From Pseudopedobacter alpinus (lineage in GTDB: Bacteria; Bacteroidota; Bacteroidia; Sphingobacteriales; Sphingobacteriaceae): a stretch of DNA of 64,000 bases. The stretch covers positions 1 through 64,000 of the forward strand of contig NZ_JBHULV010000025.1 of assembly GCF_042684645.1 (NCBI RefSeq). The letters are read 5' to 3'. A model generated the notes under the pieces. The model saw nothing but the letters and a program-made list of their open reading frames with translations, searched no databases and was not told the origin of the DNA. The position numbers and the translations under genes were made by a program. Every line of letters starts with the position of its first letter. The first letter of the stretch is position 1. Shown here in pieces: positions 35,216 to 44,247 of this stretch.

Positions 35216-37420
35216 TTATTCTATTAAGTTTGCGTTAAAATTACCAGCTAATTTATTATTATTGGTATCTATTGAAACTTTATTAATTACCCAACCTATA
35301 AAACTTCCGTTTAAAGATTTTAAATAATTAATGTGTTGTTTTTTACTTGCTGATAAACTTTGGTTGGCTTCAAACACGCCCATTACTTTATCAGAAATTA
35401 AATTCCACTCTTTTGCCTTACTTAAAGTCTCTAAAGATGGTGTTTCTATTAAAATTATATCAAATTCATTTCTCAATTGATCAAATCTTTGTTTAACAAC
35501 TTCCTCGTCTTCAATTTCAAATAATGATTTATCTTCTCCTCTATTACCCATTACCATTATACCTGCACTAAATTCTGATGATCCTAAGTTGCCTGTTTTT
35601 AAATAATCTTCTATAAAGAATTTAGAATTTGAGTTTTCTGTAATACTTGGATGTTCAAAATTTCCATCAATCAAAAGTACTTTTTTTCCAATTACCACAT
35701 AAGAATAAGCAATACAAGCAACTAATAAAGTTTTACCTTCAGAATCATTCATACTTGTTATGTTTAAAACCTGACCTTTTGTATTGCTGGCTTTGTGTAC
35801 CATTTCTCTACTAATTTCATACCTAGCAGAACGTAATTGCTTTTTAAGCTCTTGCATCTCTGGATTAGAATTTAAGTTGCTCCAAATTTCTTTTAAAGCT
35901 AAGCTGGCAGAATTTACTCTGTTTATTTTACCTAGAACAGGAATCTCTGTTATTTGAGCTAATTCTCTAGGAGTTCCAATTTTATTGTCAAAATAGAAAA
36001 TGATAAAGAAAATTAATAAACAAAATATAAAACTAATGATACCACTTAGTATAATTAACAACATCTTTTTAGATGGTTGCTCTGTACCAGGGTTTGCAAT
36101 TTGTACTTGTCTTAATCTAGATGATAAACTTGCTTCTAAACTAGCGCTATTGTATTTCTCTAGTACATCTAAGTATTCTCTACTTGCAATATCAATTTTA
36201 CGTTCTAAAGATTGAATAACAGCTTCATGAGGAACCAATTTATCAAACCTATTGTTCATGTCTGATAATTCTCTTTTTAAGCTGCTTAGGCTATATCTTG
36301 CAATATCATACTCAATTTGTAAATTTAATTTCTGAGTTATTAAATTTTGTTTTTGCACTAACGGATTATCAATATACTTGCTAGATGCCGTAATTATTTG
36401 TTTATTAATTACTTCTTTTAAAGAATCTATTGATTCTAAATATTGTTCTTCAAAACCACTTTGAATATATTTTTCTGTTAAAAGACTCAACTCTTTTTTA
36501 GACTGCACTAAGTCTTGATTTATCTTAGCTAACGAAGCTTCAAAATACCTTCTCTGGTTAGGGTCAAATTGTTTATCAATGTTTGCGATAGCACCTTTTA
36601 AAGCGATGATACTTTTTTCAGCATCTTGCTTGCGTCTCTCATACTCGGCAGATAGTTCATACATTTTTCTAGATTGCTCTAATAAATTGATGATTCTGTT
36701 TTTGATTTTGTATGATTTTAAGGCGGCAACATTTTTGTTCAAAGTATCGCTCTTCTCTTTTGATCTGTCTGATAAAAATTTAACAGCTTTTGTTTGGTTC
36801 TCTTTTAAAATTGCTGTGTAGTAGCTTACAAATTCTTTACATTCTGTATTTACCACAAACGCTGATAATTCTGGGTTTTCAGAAACAAACTTTACTGATA
36901 TAAAATCACTGGTTTCAAGTCTATCGGCATTTAGGTTCTCTAAAATAAAATCAGAGTTATAATTCATAGACTCTAAAATTTCATAAAGCTCCTTATCCTC
37001 AGCATTAAAGCTGTTTAAAGTTTCGCGATTAGCAAATTTTCTTTTAAAATTATTTAAAACTTTGCGTCTATCAACCTCCGCTAAATCCTTAATCATTGGG
37101 CTTAACTCTCTAAAAGGCTTTTCTTCTGTCAAATCATGAATAATTAACTGATAAGATACCAAGTTGATTATTTTCTGAAGTTTCATAATTTCAATTAAAT
37201 TACTAAACTCTCTAATCACACTAGATTCTTGCTTATCTGCATTGTTGGTTAAAATTTGAGTTTCATCAACAATACCGGTTGCAATTTGACCTTCTGCTAC
37301 ATATTGATCAGCTAAATTTCTTACTAGAAAATAGGCAATAATAATTGTTACTAAAGGTACCGCTATAACGATAAATCTAAATCGGTATAGTAGGTTGTAA
37401 AATTTCTTTAACTCTTCCAT
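35216..37420 (-). CDS. Wzc/GumC-like polysaccharide co-polymerase with degenerate kinase motifs
   Basis: A 734-residue inner membrane protein of the chain-length/export family. An N-terminal Wzz helix lies near 15-32, a long periplasmic coiled coil fills about 150-410, a second helix is near 460-480, and a BY-kinase-like cytoplasmic domain occupies 548-734. Its nucleotide motifs are eroded: Walker A reads SMNDSEGKT (556-564, first Gly replaced), Walker A' is LLIDGN (Asp585, Asn587 in place of the second Asp), and Walker B is ILIETP (E659 for Asp). There is no C-terminal tyrosine cluster. It may bind nucleotide but is unlikely to be an active tyrosine kinase; it could still act as the scaffold for export and polymerisation. 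It overlaps the TolC-like gene by one base. Confidence 0.85.
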   Translation of the reverse strand: MEELKKFYNLLYRFRFIVIAVPLVTIIIAYFLVRNLADQYVAEGQIATGIVDETQILTNNADKQESSVIREFSNLIEIMKLQKIINLVSYQLIIHDLTEEKPFRELSPMIKDLAEVDRRKVLNNFKRKFANRETLNSFNAEDKELYEILESMNYNSDFILENLNADRLETSDFISVKFVSENPELSAFVVNTECKEFVSYYTAILKENQTKAVKFLSDRSKEKSDTLNKNVAALKSYKIKNRIINLLEQSRKMYELSAEYERRKQDAEKSIIALKGAIANIDKQFDPNQRRYFEASLAKINQDLVQSKKELSLLTEKYIQSGFEEQYLESIDSLKEVINKQIITASSKYIDNPLVQKQNLITQKLNLQIEYDIARYSLSSLKRELSDMNNRFDKLVPHEAVIQSLERKIDIASREYLDVLEKYNSASLEASLSSRLRQVQIANPGTEQPSKKMLLIILSGIISFIFCLLIFFIIFYFDNKIGTPRELAQITEIPVLGKINRVNSASLALKEIWSNLNSNPEMQELKKQLRSARYEISREMVHKASNTKGQVLNITSMNDSEGKTLLVACIAYSYVVIGKKVLLIDGNFEHPSITENSNSKFFIEDYLKTGNLGSSEFSAGIMVMGNRGEDKSLFEIEDEEVVKQRFDQLRNEFDIILIETPSLETLSKAKEWNLISDKVMGVFEANQSLSASKKQHINYLKSLNGSFIGWVINKVSIDTNNNKLAGNFNANLIE

Positions 37421-38115
37421 TATTTTATATCTTCTAGTTTTGTAACTGTTAATTCTTCAATTGCTGCTTTTGCGGTTAATAAACCTGCTTCTGATTCTAT
37501 TTTTGATTGACTTATGGTACTAAAACTAATTAATCCTTCGCTGTAATTCTGGAAGGTAACTTCACCTCTTTCGTAACGCACCTTCAAATCGTTTAACAAG
37601 CCTTGCGAATCTTGTAAAGATTTAGTAAAAAGCTTAACGTTATTTAATTGTTGTATATAAGTGAAATAACGTTTCTTAACTTCCATTTCTAAATTATTAT
37701 CGAATTGTGCGCTTACCTGTTTTGAAACATCTAATTGTTTTCTGGCAATTCTTACATTATTCGGGTTTTGCGCTAAATCTCCTATGTTAAAGTTTAGTGC
37801 CACCTGAAATCCCGAAAAGAGTTGCGGGTTTGAAAGATTAACACCATTATTAGGTTGTGAAAAATAAATTAGATTAAAAGGTGAAAGCCAGTCTAATTGA
37901 TTATTTCTGACTTGCAGCGAAGCAATGTCTTCTCTTAATTTGTTTTGCTTGACTAAAGGATAATTTTCTTTGGCGTTGGCAAGCAACTTTTCTAAAAACA
38001 GATATGATATATCTGGCACCATAGATTCTTGGGCTTTAGCTTTTGTTGAGCTAAACACAATTAAACTTGCTGATAAAAGTAGCAAGTGGGTTAGTTTATA
38101 AAGAGAGCATTTCAT
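37420..38115 (-). CDS. Half-length TolC-family outer membrane protein
   Basis: A 231-residue secreted protein, signal peptide 1-28. The remainder has one TolC/OEP-type repeat: a helix (LFLEKLLANAKENYPLVKQN), a beta pair around SPFNLIYFSQ and FQVALNFNI, then long helices (DNNLEMEVKKRYFTYIQQLN and LKVRYERGEVTFQNYSEGLI, the latter a common OEP motif). TolC proteins have two such repeats in about 400-480 residues; here only one is present. The stop is shared with the following ATG, so it is not truncated by a visible mutation. It is the first gene of the exopolysaccharide operon, in the place where a Wza-type export lipoprotein is usual. Confidence 0.78.
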   Translation of the reverse strand: MKCSLYKLTHLLLLSASLIVFSSTKAKAQESMVPDISYLFLEKLLANAKENYPLVKQNKLREDIASLQVRNNQLDWLSPFNLIYFSQPNNGVNLSNPQLFSGFQVALNFNIGDLAQNPNNVRIARKQLDVSKQVSAQFDNNLEMEVKKRYFTYIQQLNNVKLFTKSLQDSQGLLNDLKVRYERGEVTFQNYSEGLISFSTISQSKIESEAGLLTAKAAIEELTVTKLEDIK

Positions 38116-38521
38116 ATCGTTGTTTCTAGTTTAGCATATTATTTTGTTTACAAAACAATTACATACGCTTTCATTATAATGCAATATGATGCCAAAAAGC
38201 AGTGCGAATTTTGAAACAATCATTTATCATAGCCTTAAGGTACCTAATCAATGAAAATTGCAAATATTTAGGCTTTCTTTAAATTTAATCTCTTAATTAA
38301 AATAGGGGATATTTGAGAAATTTTATACCTATGTGTAGAATGTTATTCTTAATTGTATTTTTATTGTTACCCATTTTTATTCTATAAATAAATATAAAAA
38401 CATCTTTAAAGTTACAGTTAAGGTATATACGATGCATAACAACATATTTTTAATTAAGTGGATTGATATTTGGATAAATTGGGAATCAGTTTAAATATAT
38501 ATTACTAAATAACGCTCAATT
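38116..38521. other. Divergent intergenic region between the exopolysaccharide and T9SS-cargo operons
   Basis: These 406 bases must contain the promoters of two divergent operons. I could not identify a TAnnTTTG box with confidence on either strand. An 18-codon hydrophobic frame at 38331 has no support. No hairpin terminator or repeat stands out. Confidence 0.6.
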
Positions 38522-41068
38522 ATGAAACTTAAACTTGTACCAAAACTATGGTTATTGTTTGTATTTGTTTTGTTGGCTAAAATATCAACAGCGCAAACAG
38601 TACTTCCTTATTTCCAAAGTTTTAAAGAAACAACAGCACCTAATATAGAGTTTGGAGGAAACCCAGCCGCATTATTAACCGCTGCTCAAGGTATTGACCC
38701 TCCCTCACAAGGTTATCTACGCCTTACTAACAATAACACTAATCAAACAGGTTTTATTTACAGTAAAGAAAATTTTAACACTAGTCAAGGTTTAAGTATC
38801 TCATTTGAGTACTATACTTATGGCGGTTCTGGTGCAGACGGGATTTGTTTCTTTTTGTTTGATGCTACCGCAAGTAGTAATTTTAATATTGGTGGTTTTG
38901 GCGGCTCTTTGGGTTATGCACAATATCGTCCTTATAATTCAAATACAGTTTTGCCAGGTGTTAGTAAAGGTTATTTAGGCGTTGCTTTAGATGAGTTTGG
39001 TAATTTCCCAAACCCGATTGAAGGAAGAGACGGAGGTATAACAGGCCCGGGTTTGTTTGGTATTTCTACTAAATCTGTGGTTTTAAGAGGAAAAGGTAAC
39101 GGAAACGCTACAACAAATAATTACAAGTATTTAACATCTGTTACTGCGAGTGCTAAAGGCGTTGATTTAGTGAATGATGCTAATGAGAGGTTCCCAGATA
39201 GTACGCAATTAGGTTTTAGGAAAGCATTTATTGATTTACAGCCTAACCCTGCTGGAGGTTACAATGTTTCTGTTAGAATTCAAGTAGGTGGAAGTCCAAC
39301 CAAAACTACTACAGTTATAGATAATTATTACTATGCTGATGCAGCACCAGCTAATCTTGCTTATGGAATTTCATCTTCAACTGGAGATTTAACCAATTTC
39401 CATGAAATAAGAAACGTTGCAATTGATATTTACAGACGTCCGTTTACAAGCCCTATTGCTTTAAATGATAATTTATCAGAATGTTTAAGCAAAATATCAA
39501 CTGTAAATGTTGTTTCTAACGATGCTTCAACAAATGTAAATGGTACAATTGTAAACAGTTCAATAGATTTAGACCCTGTTTTAACCGGAGAGCAAAAAAG
39601 CTTTATTGTTTCTGGTAAAGGAGTTTTTACTGCTAACTCTAATGGTACTATCACATTTACACCATCTGGTCCAAACGTTACTGGGCCAGTTGCTGTTAGA
39701 TATACCATTACTGATAGTTTTGGATTTGTATCGAGCCCAGCTACGTTAACTATTACAGATCCGGTTACAACTGTTCCTTCAAATGCAGGTACAGATCAGT
39801 TGATTAATATATCTACTGCTTTAGGTGCTACAACACTCAATGGTAACTCACCAGCAAGCTCTAGCGGTCAATGGGTTCAAGCATCTGGACCAAGCAATTC
39901 AATTTTCGCAAATTCTACATCAGCTTCAACAAATGTTACTAATTTAACTTTAGGTACTTATGTTTTTAATTGGAATTTAACCGTAACGGGGCAGTGTTTA
40001 TCAACAGATGCTGTAAATGTAATTGTTAATGCAATTCCGGTAGCTGTTAATGATGTTGTTATTGGAAGGGTTAATACACCTTCAATTATTAACGTAATTA
40101 ATAACGATACTGATAGAGATGGTAATGCTACAATTGATAGATCAACGGTAATTATAAAAACCATCCCAGCAAACGGAACCTTAGCTATAGATCCTGTTAC
40201 AGGCAATGTAACTTATACTCCAAATACAGGTTATGTTGGGCCAGATAGTTTTACATATACCATAAAAGATGTTAGAGGTGCAGAATCTAACGCTGCTTTA
40301 GTAAATATCACAGTACCCGTACCTCCAAAAATTGGTTTAGCAAAATCTTTAGTAAGCACAGTTGAGCAGCTAGATGAATCTTTTAATGTTACGTTTTTAT
40401 TCACCGTTAAAAATTATGGAAATGTAATGTTGCAAAACTTGTCTTTAAAAGACGATTTAGTAACAACTTTTAACGCTACGCCTTATACTATTGTTAGTTT
40501 AACTTCTGTAGGTAATACCTTAACAGTAAACCCATCATACAATGGTAATCCTAATACAGAAATGCTAGCGATAAACAACCAAATACAAGGTGGCGCAACT
40601 GAGCAGGTAGAGTTGGTACTTAACGTAAAATTAAACAGAGGAGTTTTTACATTTTCAAATACTGCATTTGTTGAAGGTGTATCTTCTATAGATGGCACAG
40701 TAACTAGAGATCAATCAACAGATGGTTTAACTCCAGACCCTACTACTCCAGGAGATGTAACTCCAAATGTCCCAACACCAATAAAATTTATTATCGATAA
40801 ATTATTTATTCCAGAAGGTTTTTCTCCAAACGGAGATGGTAACCACGATTTGTTTGTAATTCCAAATGGAGGCTTAACGCCATTAAATTTAGAAATATAC
40901 AACAGATGGGGTAATGTGGTTTACAAATCAACAGATTATGTGAATAATTGGGATGGAAGATCTAATAAAGGACTATACGTTGGTCAAGACTTACCAGTTG
41001 GAACCTACTATTATATTGTGAATTACAACGCTCAAAAGTACGTTGGTTATATCACTTTAAACAGATAA
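38522..41068 (+). CDS. Large secreted lectin-domain adhesin with T9SS type B sorting domain
   Basis: An 848-residue secreted protein. A signal peptide (1-24) precedes an L-type lectin-like domain (25-300; YFQSFKETTAPNIEFGG, SISFEYYTYGGSGADGICFF, GYLGVALDEFGNF), which in bacteria binds glycans or other surfaces. Repeated Ig/cadherin-like segments follow, including AVNDVVIGRVNTPSIINVIN with the NDTDRDGN loop. A DUF11-like part (KIGLAKSLVSTVEQLDESFNV) lies near 600-730. A C-terminal CHU_C domain (about 762-848; FIPEGFSPNGDGNHD and LEIYNRWGNVVYKS) is the type B T9SS sorting signal used by SprB-like gliding adhesins. The PorP/SprF gene 4 nt downstream is its usual partner. Confidence 0.9.
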   Translation: MKLKLVPKLWLLFVFVLLAKISTAQTVLPYFQSFKETTAPNIEFGGNPAALLTAAQGIDPPSQGYLRLTNNNTNQTGFIYSKENFNTSQGLSISFEYYTYGGSGADGICFFLFDATASSNFNIGGFGGSLGYAQYRPYNSNTVLPGVSKGYLGVALDEFGNFPNPIEGRDGGITGPGLFGISTKSVVLRGKGNGNATTNNYKYLTSVTASAKGVDLVNDANERFPDSTQLGFRKAFIDLQPNPAGGYNVSVRIQVGGSPTKTTTVIDNYYYADAAPANLAYGISSSTGDLTNFHEIRNVAIDIYRRPFTSPIALNDNLSECLSKISTVNVVSNDASTNVNGTIVNSSIDLDPVLTGEQKSFIVSGKGVFTANSNGTITFTPSGPNVTGPVAVRYTITDSFGFVSSPATLTITDPVTTVPSNAGTDQLINISTALGATTLNGNSPASSSGQWVQASGPSNSIFANSTSASTNVTNLTLGTYVFNWNLTVTGQCLSTDAVNVIVNAIPVAVNDVVIGRVNTPSIINVINNDTDRDGNATIDRSTVIIKTIPANGTLAIDPVTGNVTYTPNTGYVGPDSFTYTIKDVRGAESNAALVNITVPVPPKIGLAKSLVSTVEQLDESFNVTFLFTVKNYGNVMLQNLSLKDDLVTTFNATPYTIVSLTSVGNTLTVNPSYNGNPNTEMLAINNQIQGGATEQVELVLNVKLNRGVFTFSNTAFVEGVSSIDGTVTRDQSTDGLTPDPTTPGDVTPNVPTPIKFIIDKLFIPEGFSPNGDGNHDLFVIPNGGLTPLNLEIYNRWGNVVYKSTDYVNNWDGRSNKGLYVGQDLPVGTYYYIVNYNAQKYVGYITLNR

Positions 41069-41072
41069 GATT

Positions 41073-41996
41073 ATGAAAAAGTATATCTATATAAGCCTCT
41101 CATTTTTAACATTGATTGCTTTTACAAACAAAGCAGGTGCGCAGCAAGATCCAATGTACACACAGTACATGTTTAACGCACTTTCTTTAAACCCTGCTTA
41201 TGCGGGTAGTAGAAACGTAATTTCTGCAACAGCACTTTTCCGTAACCAGTGGACTGGTGTACCTGGCGCTCCAGAAACTGCAACCTTTACAATAGATGCT
41301 CCAATTAAGGATAAAAAAATAGGTTTAGGTTTGCAAGTATTTAACGATAAGTTAGGAATATCAAATACTACTGGAGTAGTAGCAAGTGGGGCTTATCGTA
41401 TTAGAATGGATAGGGGAACTTTATCTTTTGGTTTGCAAACAAGTGTTTCAAACTTTAGGGCAAATTACCAAAACGTTCAACTAGACCAAACCGGCGCAAA
41501 TAACGATTTAGCTTTTCAAGATAATTTTAGTTCTACTTTGTTTAACGTAGGTACTGGTGTTTATTATAATTCTGATAGGTTTTATCTAGGATTATCAGCA
41601 CCACAATTAATAAACAACAGGTTAACCAATACCACTACATTATCTAAGCAAGAAATTCATTTGTTTTTAACCGCAGGTATTGTACTTCCTTTAGGAACAG
41701 ATTTTAAGTTGAAACCATCTGTTATGGTTAAAGGAGTAAACGGAGCACCAATACAAGGCGATTTGAACGCAACCTTTTGGATAAAAGATGTGATTGGTAT
41801 TGGAGCACAATACAGAAGTAATGCAGATGTATCTGGATTGTTTGAAATACAAGCAACTCCTCAAATTAGAATTGGCTATGCTTATGACCATAGTGTTACC
41901 AGATTGCAAAGTTTTAATAGTGGTAGCCACGAGATTATGCTACGTTACGAGTTTGGATTTGAAAAAGACAAGTTTATTTCACCTAGATTTTTTTAA
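41073..41996 (+). CDS. PorP/SprF-family T9SS membrane protein
   Basis: A 307-residue outer membrane barrel with signal peptide (cleavage after GAQ) and the family start QQDPMYTQYMFNALSLNPAYAGSRN, split here as QDPMYTQYMFN and NPAYAGSR. The rest is alternating beta strands ending in a terminal Phe. PorP/SprF proteins anchor or help export type B T9SS cargo, each usually paired with a specific large adhesin. It lies 4 nt after the CHU_C protein gene and 12 nt before the OmpA-type gene, so the three form one operon. Confidence 0.93.
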   Translation: MKKYIYISLSFLTLIAFTNKAGAQQDPMYTQYMFNALSLNPAYAGSRNVISATALFRNQWTGVPGAPETATFTIDAPIKDKKIGLGLQVFNDKLGISNTTGVVASGAYRIRMDRGTLSFGLQTSVSNFRANYQNVQLDQTGANNDLAFQDNFSSTLFNVGTGVYYNSDRFYLGLSAPQLINNRLTNTTTLSKQEIHLFLTAGIVLPLGTDFKLKPSVMVKGVNGAPIQGDLNATFWIKDVIGIGAQYRSNADVSGLFEIQATPQIRIGYAYDHSVTRLQSFNSGSHEIMLRYEFGFEKDKFISPRFF

Positions 41997-42008
41997 ACCA
42001 ATAAAAAC

Positions 42009-44114
42009 ATGAAAAAGATAGACATAAAAATATATTTTGCCGCTTTACTATTGGTTTTTGCAGTTTCTACTAATGCTCAAACCAAAAAAAACGAATTAAC
42101 TGCTGCAAATAACGCGTATAAAAATTTAAAATACACGCAAACTATAGATTTGTTAAAGCCAATTTTAGCAAAAAGCCCAGAAAATACTACTGCTATGGAA
42201 ATGATGGCTGAGAGTTACAGGCTTACTAAACAATATCCAGAGGCTTTAAATTGGTACGAAAAACTAAATAAAAAAGATGTTACTAAGCCCGAGTGGGCTT
42301 TACGATATGCAGAAGCTTTAGCAAATAATAAAGAATACGAAAAGTCTGAACTTTGGTACCGTAAATATTTATTGCTAGTACCAAGCGATAGAAGAGCAGA
42401 ATATTTTTCTGAATTAGATATTGATAAATTAGGTAAGGGTTTTAGTTGGGATATTAACTATTTAAATATCAATACACCAGCTTCTGAATATAGCCCCATG
42501 ATTTATAAAAATGGTTTGGTTTTTACAAGTAATCGTTATTACTCTAAACCAGTTAAACATGTTTTTGGTTGGAACAATACCCCGTTTTCTGATTTATATT
42601 TTTTAGAAGATATCAATTCACTAACTTTTACTAAAGTAGATACCAATAGCAAAGCTAATACAGTTACAACTACAAAAGGTAAGGTTAATGATGATAACAC
42701 CGCAGTTACAAGTAACGATTCGAAAATAATTGGTGTTTTTGATCAGTCTGTTTATACAGCTGTTAGTGTAAATGATAACGGATCTACTATTAAAGGAATA
42801 GACGGAAACATTAACTCTAAATTTCACGAAGGTTCATCAACTTTTTTACCAGATGGTTCTATAATTTTTACCAGAAACAATTATTATAACGGTAAAAAAC
42901 AATCAAGTAAAGACGGTAAAGTAAAATTGAAGATGTACACCGCTAAAGGCGAAGATCATAAAGAAATTGTACCATTTCCTCATAACAGTAACGATTATTC
43001 GGTAGGTCATCCAACAGCAAGTAAAGATGGTAAATTATTGATTTTTGCTTCTGATATGCCCGGTGGTTCTGGCGGTACAGATTTATATTATTCTGTAAGG
43101 TTAAGTGAAAAAAGTGAATGGGGCCGTCCGGTTAACTTTGGTAGAAAAATAAACACCGAAGGAGACGAAGAATTCCCATATTTAGATAGCGAAGGGGTAT
43201 TGTACTTTGCATCAAATGGTTTAGCAGGTTTAGGAGGCTTTGATGTTTTTTCGGTAAAACTTAAAGATTTAAAACCAATTGGTACACCGCAAAATTTAGG
43301 CGCTCCGTTTAACTCTTCTTATGATGATTTTGGAGTTGCAAAAACCTCTGATTTAACTGGATTTTTAAGTTCTAACAGAGCAGGAAATGATGATATTTAT
43401 TCTTTTGTTAAAAAAGAGTTTGGTATTATTTTAAAAGGTAAAGTTACCGATGCAATTACTGGATTACCATTAAAAAACACAATCGTAACTTTGCGTAACG
43501 GTAGTAATGAAGAGATTTTAACCTTAAATGATGAAGGTGAATTTAGTAAGCCTTTATTAAAAGATACTGGTTATGAACTAACAGGTAAGCTAAAAGAATT
43601 TTTGCCAGATAGAAGATACGTTGGTACAGATGGTATTACAAAAGATTCAATTATTTATGTACCTCTTAAATTAAAAGGAACAAATGATGTACAGAAATTT
43701 GTTATTAACAATTGCGATTCTTTAAAGAAAGTATTTGCTGTAGAAAATATTTATTACGATTTAGATAAGTTTTTTATTAGAGAAGATGCTGTTAATGATT
43801 TAAATAATTTATATGATTTAATGACCAAGTATCCAGATATTAAAGTGATTACGAGAAGCCACTGCGATAGTAGAGCATCTGAAAGTTATAACAGGGTTCT
43901 TTCTTTACGAAGAGGAGAATCTGCTAAAGCTTATTTAGTAAAAAAAGGCATTGCTGCTAGCAGAGTAAGTGTGCAATATTATGGTAAAAGCAGATTGGTA
44001 AACGGCTGTACAGATGGTGTAGATTGTTCTGAAGCAGAACAACAAAAAAACAGAAGAACAGAATTTGAAATAATTTATAACGGCATTAATTTAGCTTTAA
44101 TAGATTGTAAATAA
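42009..44114 (+). CDS. PorE-like OmpA-family protein with TPR and WD40-like repeats
   Basis: A 701-residue periplasmic or outer membrane-associated protein. Signal peptide 1-23; TPR repeats at about 30-140 (ALNWYEKLNKKD...YAEALANNKEYEKSELWYRKYL); PD40/WD40-like propeller blades at 160-460 (IFASDMPGGSGGTDLYYSVR, LYFASNGLAGLGGFDVFSV); a carboxypeptidase-regulatory domain near 470-545; and an OmpA C-terminal domain (585-700) with the peptidoglycan-binding SHCDSRASESYNRVLSLRR. This is the layout of PorE, which ties T9SS components to peptidoglycan. A proper terminator follows. It completes the adhesin-PorP/SprF-PorE operon. Confidence 0.9.
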   Translation: MKKIDIKIYFAALLLVFAVSTNAQTKKNELTAANNAYKNLKYTQTIDLLKPILAKSPENTTAMEMMAESYRLTKQYPEALNWYEKLNKKDVTKPEWALRYAEALANNKEYEKSELWYRKYLLLVPSDRRAEYFSELDIDKLGKGFSWDINYLNINTPASEYSPMIYKNGLVFTSNRYYSKPVKHVFGWNNTPFSDLYFLEDINSLTFTKVDTNSKANTVTTTKGKVNDDNTAVTSNDSKIIGVFDQSVYTAVSVNDNGSTIKGIDGNINSKFHEGSSTFLPDGSIIFTRNNYYNGKKQSSKDGKVKLKMYTAKGEDHKEIVPFPHNSNDYSVGHPTASKDGKLLIFASDMPGGSGGTDLYYSVRLSEKSEWGRPVNFGRKINTEGDEEFPYLDSEGVLYFASNGLAGLGGFDVFSVKLKDLKPIGTPQNLGAPFNSSYDDFGVAKTSDLTGFLSSNRAGNDDIYSFVKKEFGIILKGKVTDAITGLPLKNTIVTLRNGSNEEILTLNDEGEFSKPLLKDTGYELTGKLKEFLPDRRYVGTDGITKDSIIYVPLKLKGTNDVQKFVINNCDSLKKVFAVENIYYDLDKFFIREDAVNDLNNLYDLMTKYPDIKVITRSHCDSRASESYNRVLSLRRGESAKAYLVKKGIAASRVSVQYYGKSRLVNGCTDGVDCSEAEQQKNRRTEFEIIYNGINLALIDCK

Positions 44115-44132
44115 TTTTTTAAATTTTATGAT

Positions 44133-44171
44133 AAAGCCCAATAAGCAACAAAAGCTTATTGGGCTTTTTTT
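44133..44171 (+). terminator. Intrinsic terminator of the T9SS cargo operon
   Basis: A perfect 14-bp stem (44133-44146 with 44154-44167), 7-nt loop, T-run to 44171. It lies 18 nt after the OmpA-family stop. Confidence 0.92.
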
Positions 44172-44217
44172 GTAGAAATTGTTTAAAACTCGTCATTATA
44201 TATATTGATAATTCATT

Positions 44218-44225
44218 TACTTTCG
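44218..44225 (+). promoter_or_regulatory. Variant -7 box TACTTTCG before the deacetylase gene
   Basis: TACTTTCG lies 22 nt before the ATG at 44248, the same octamer and nearly the same distance as at 19172-19179. Confidence 0.4.
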
Positions 44226-44247
44226 TGTTTTAAAAATCAATCATTAT

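Noticed and set aside
38331..38387. 18-codon hydrophobic frame in the divergent intergenic region
   Set aside because: Very short, no promoter, no coupling and no terminator; random in AT-rich DNA.
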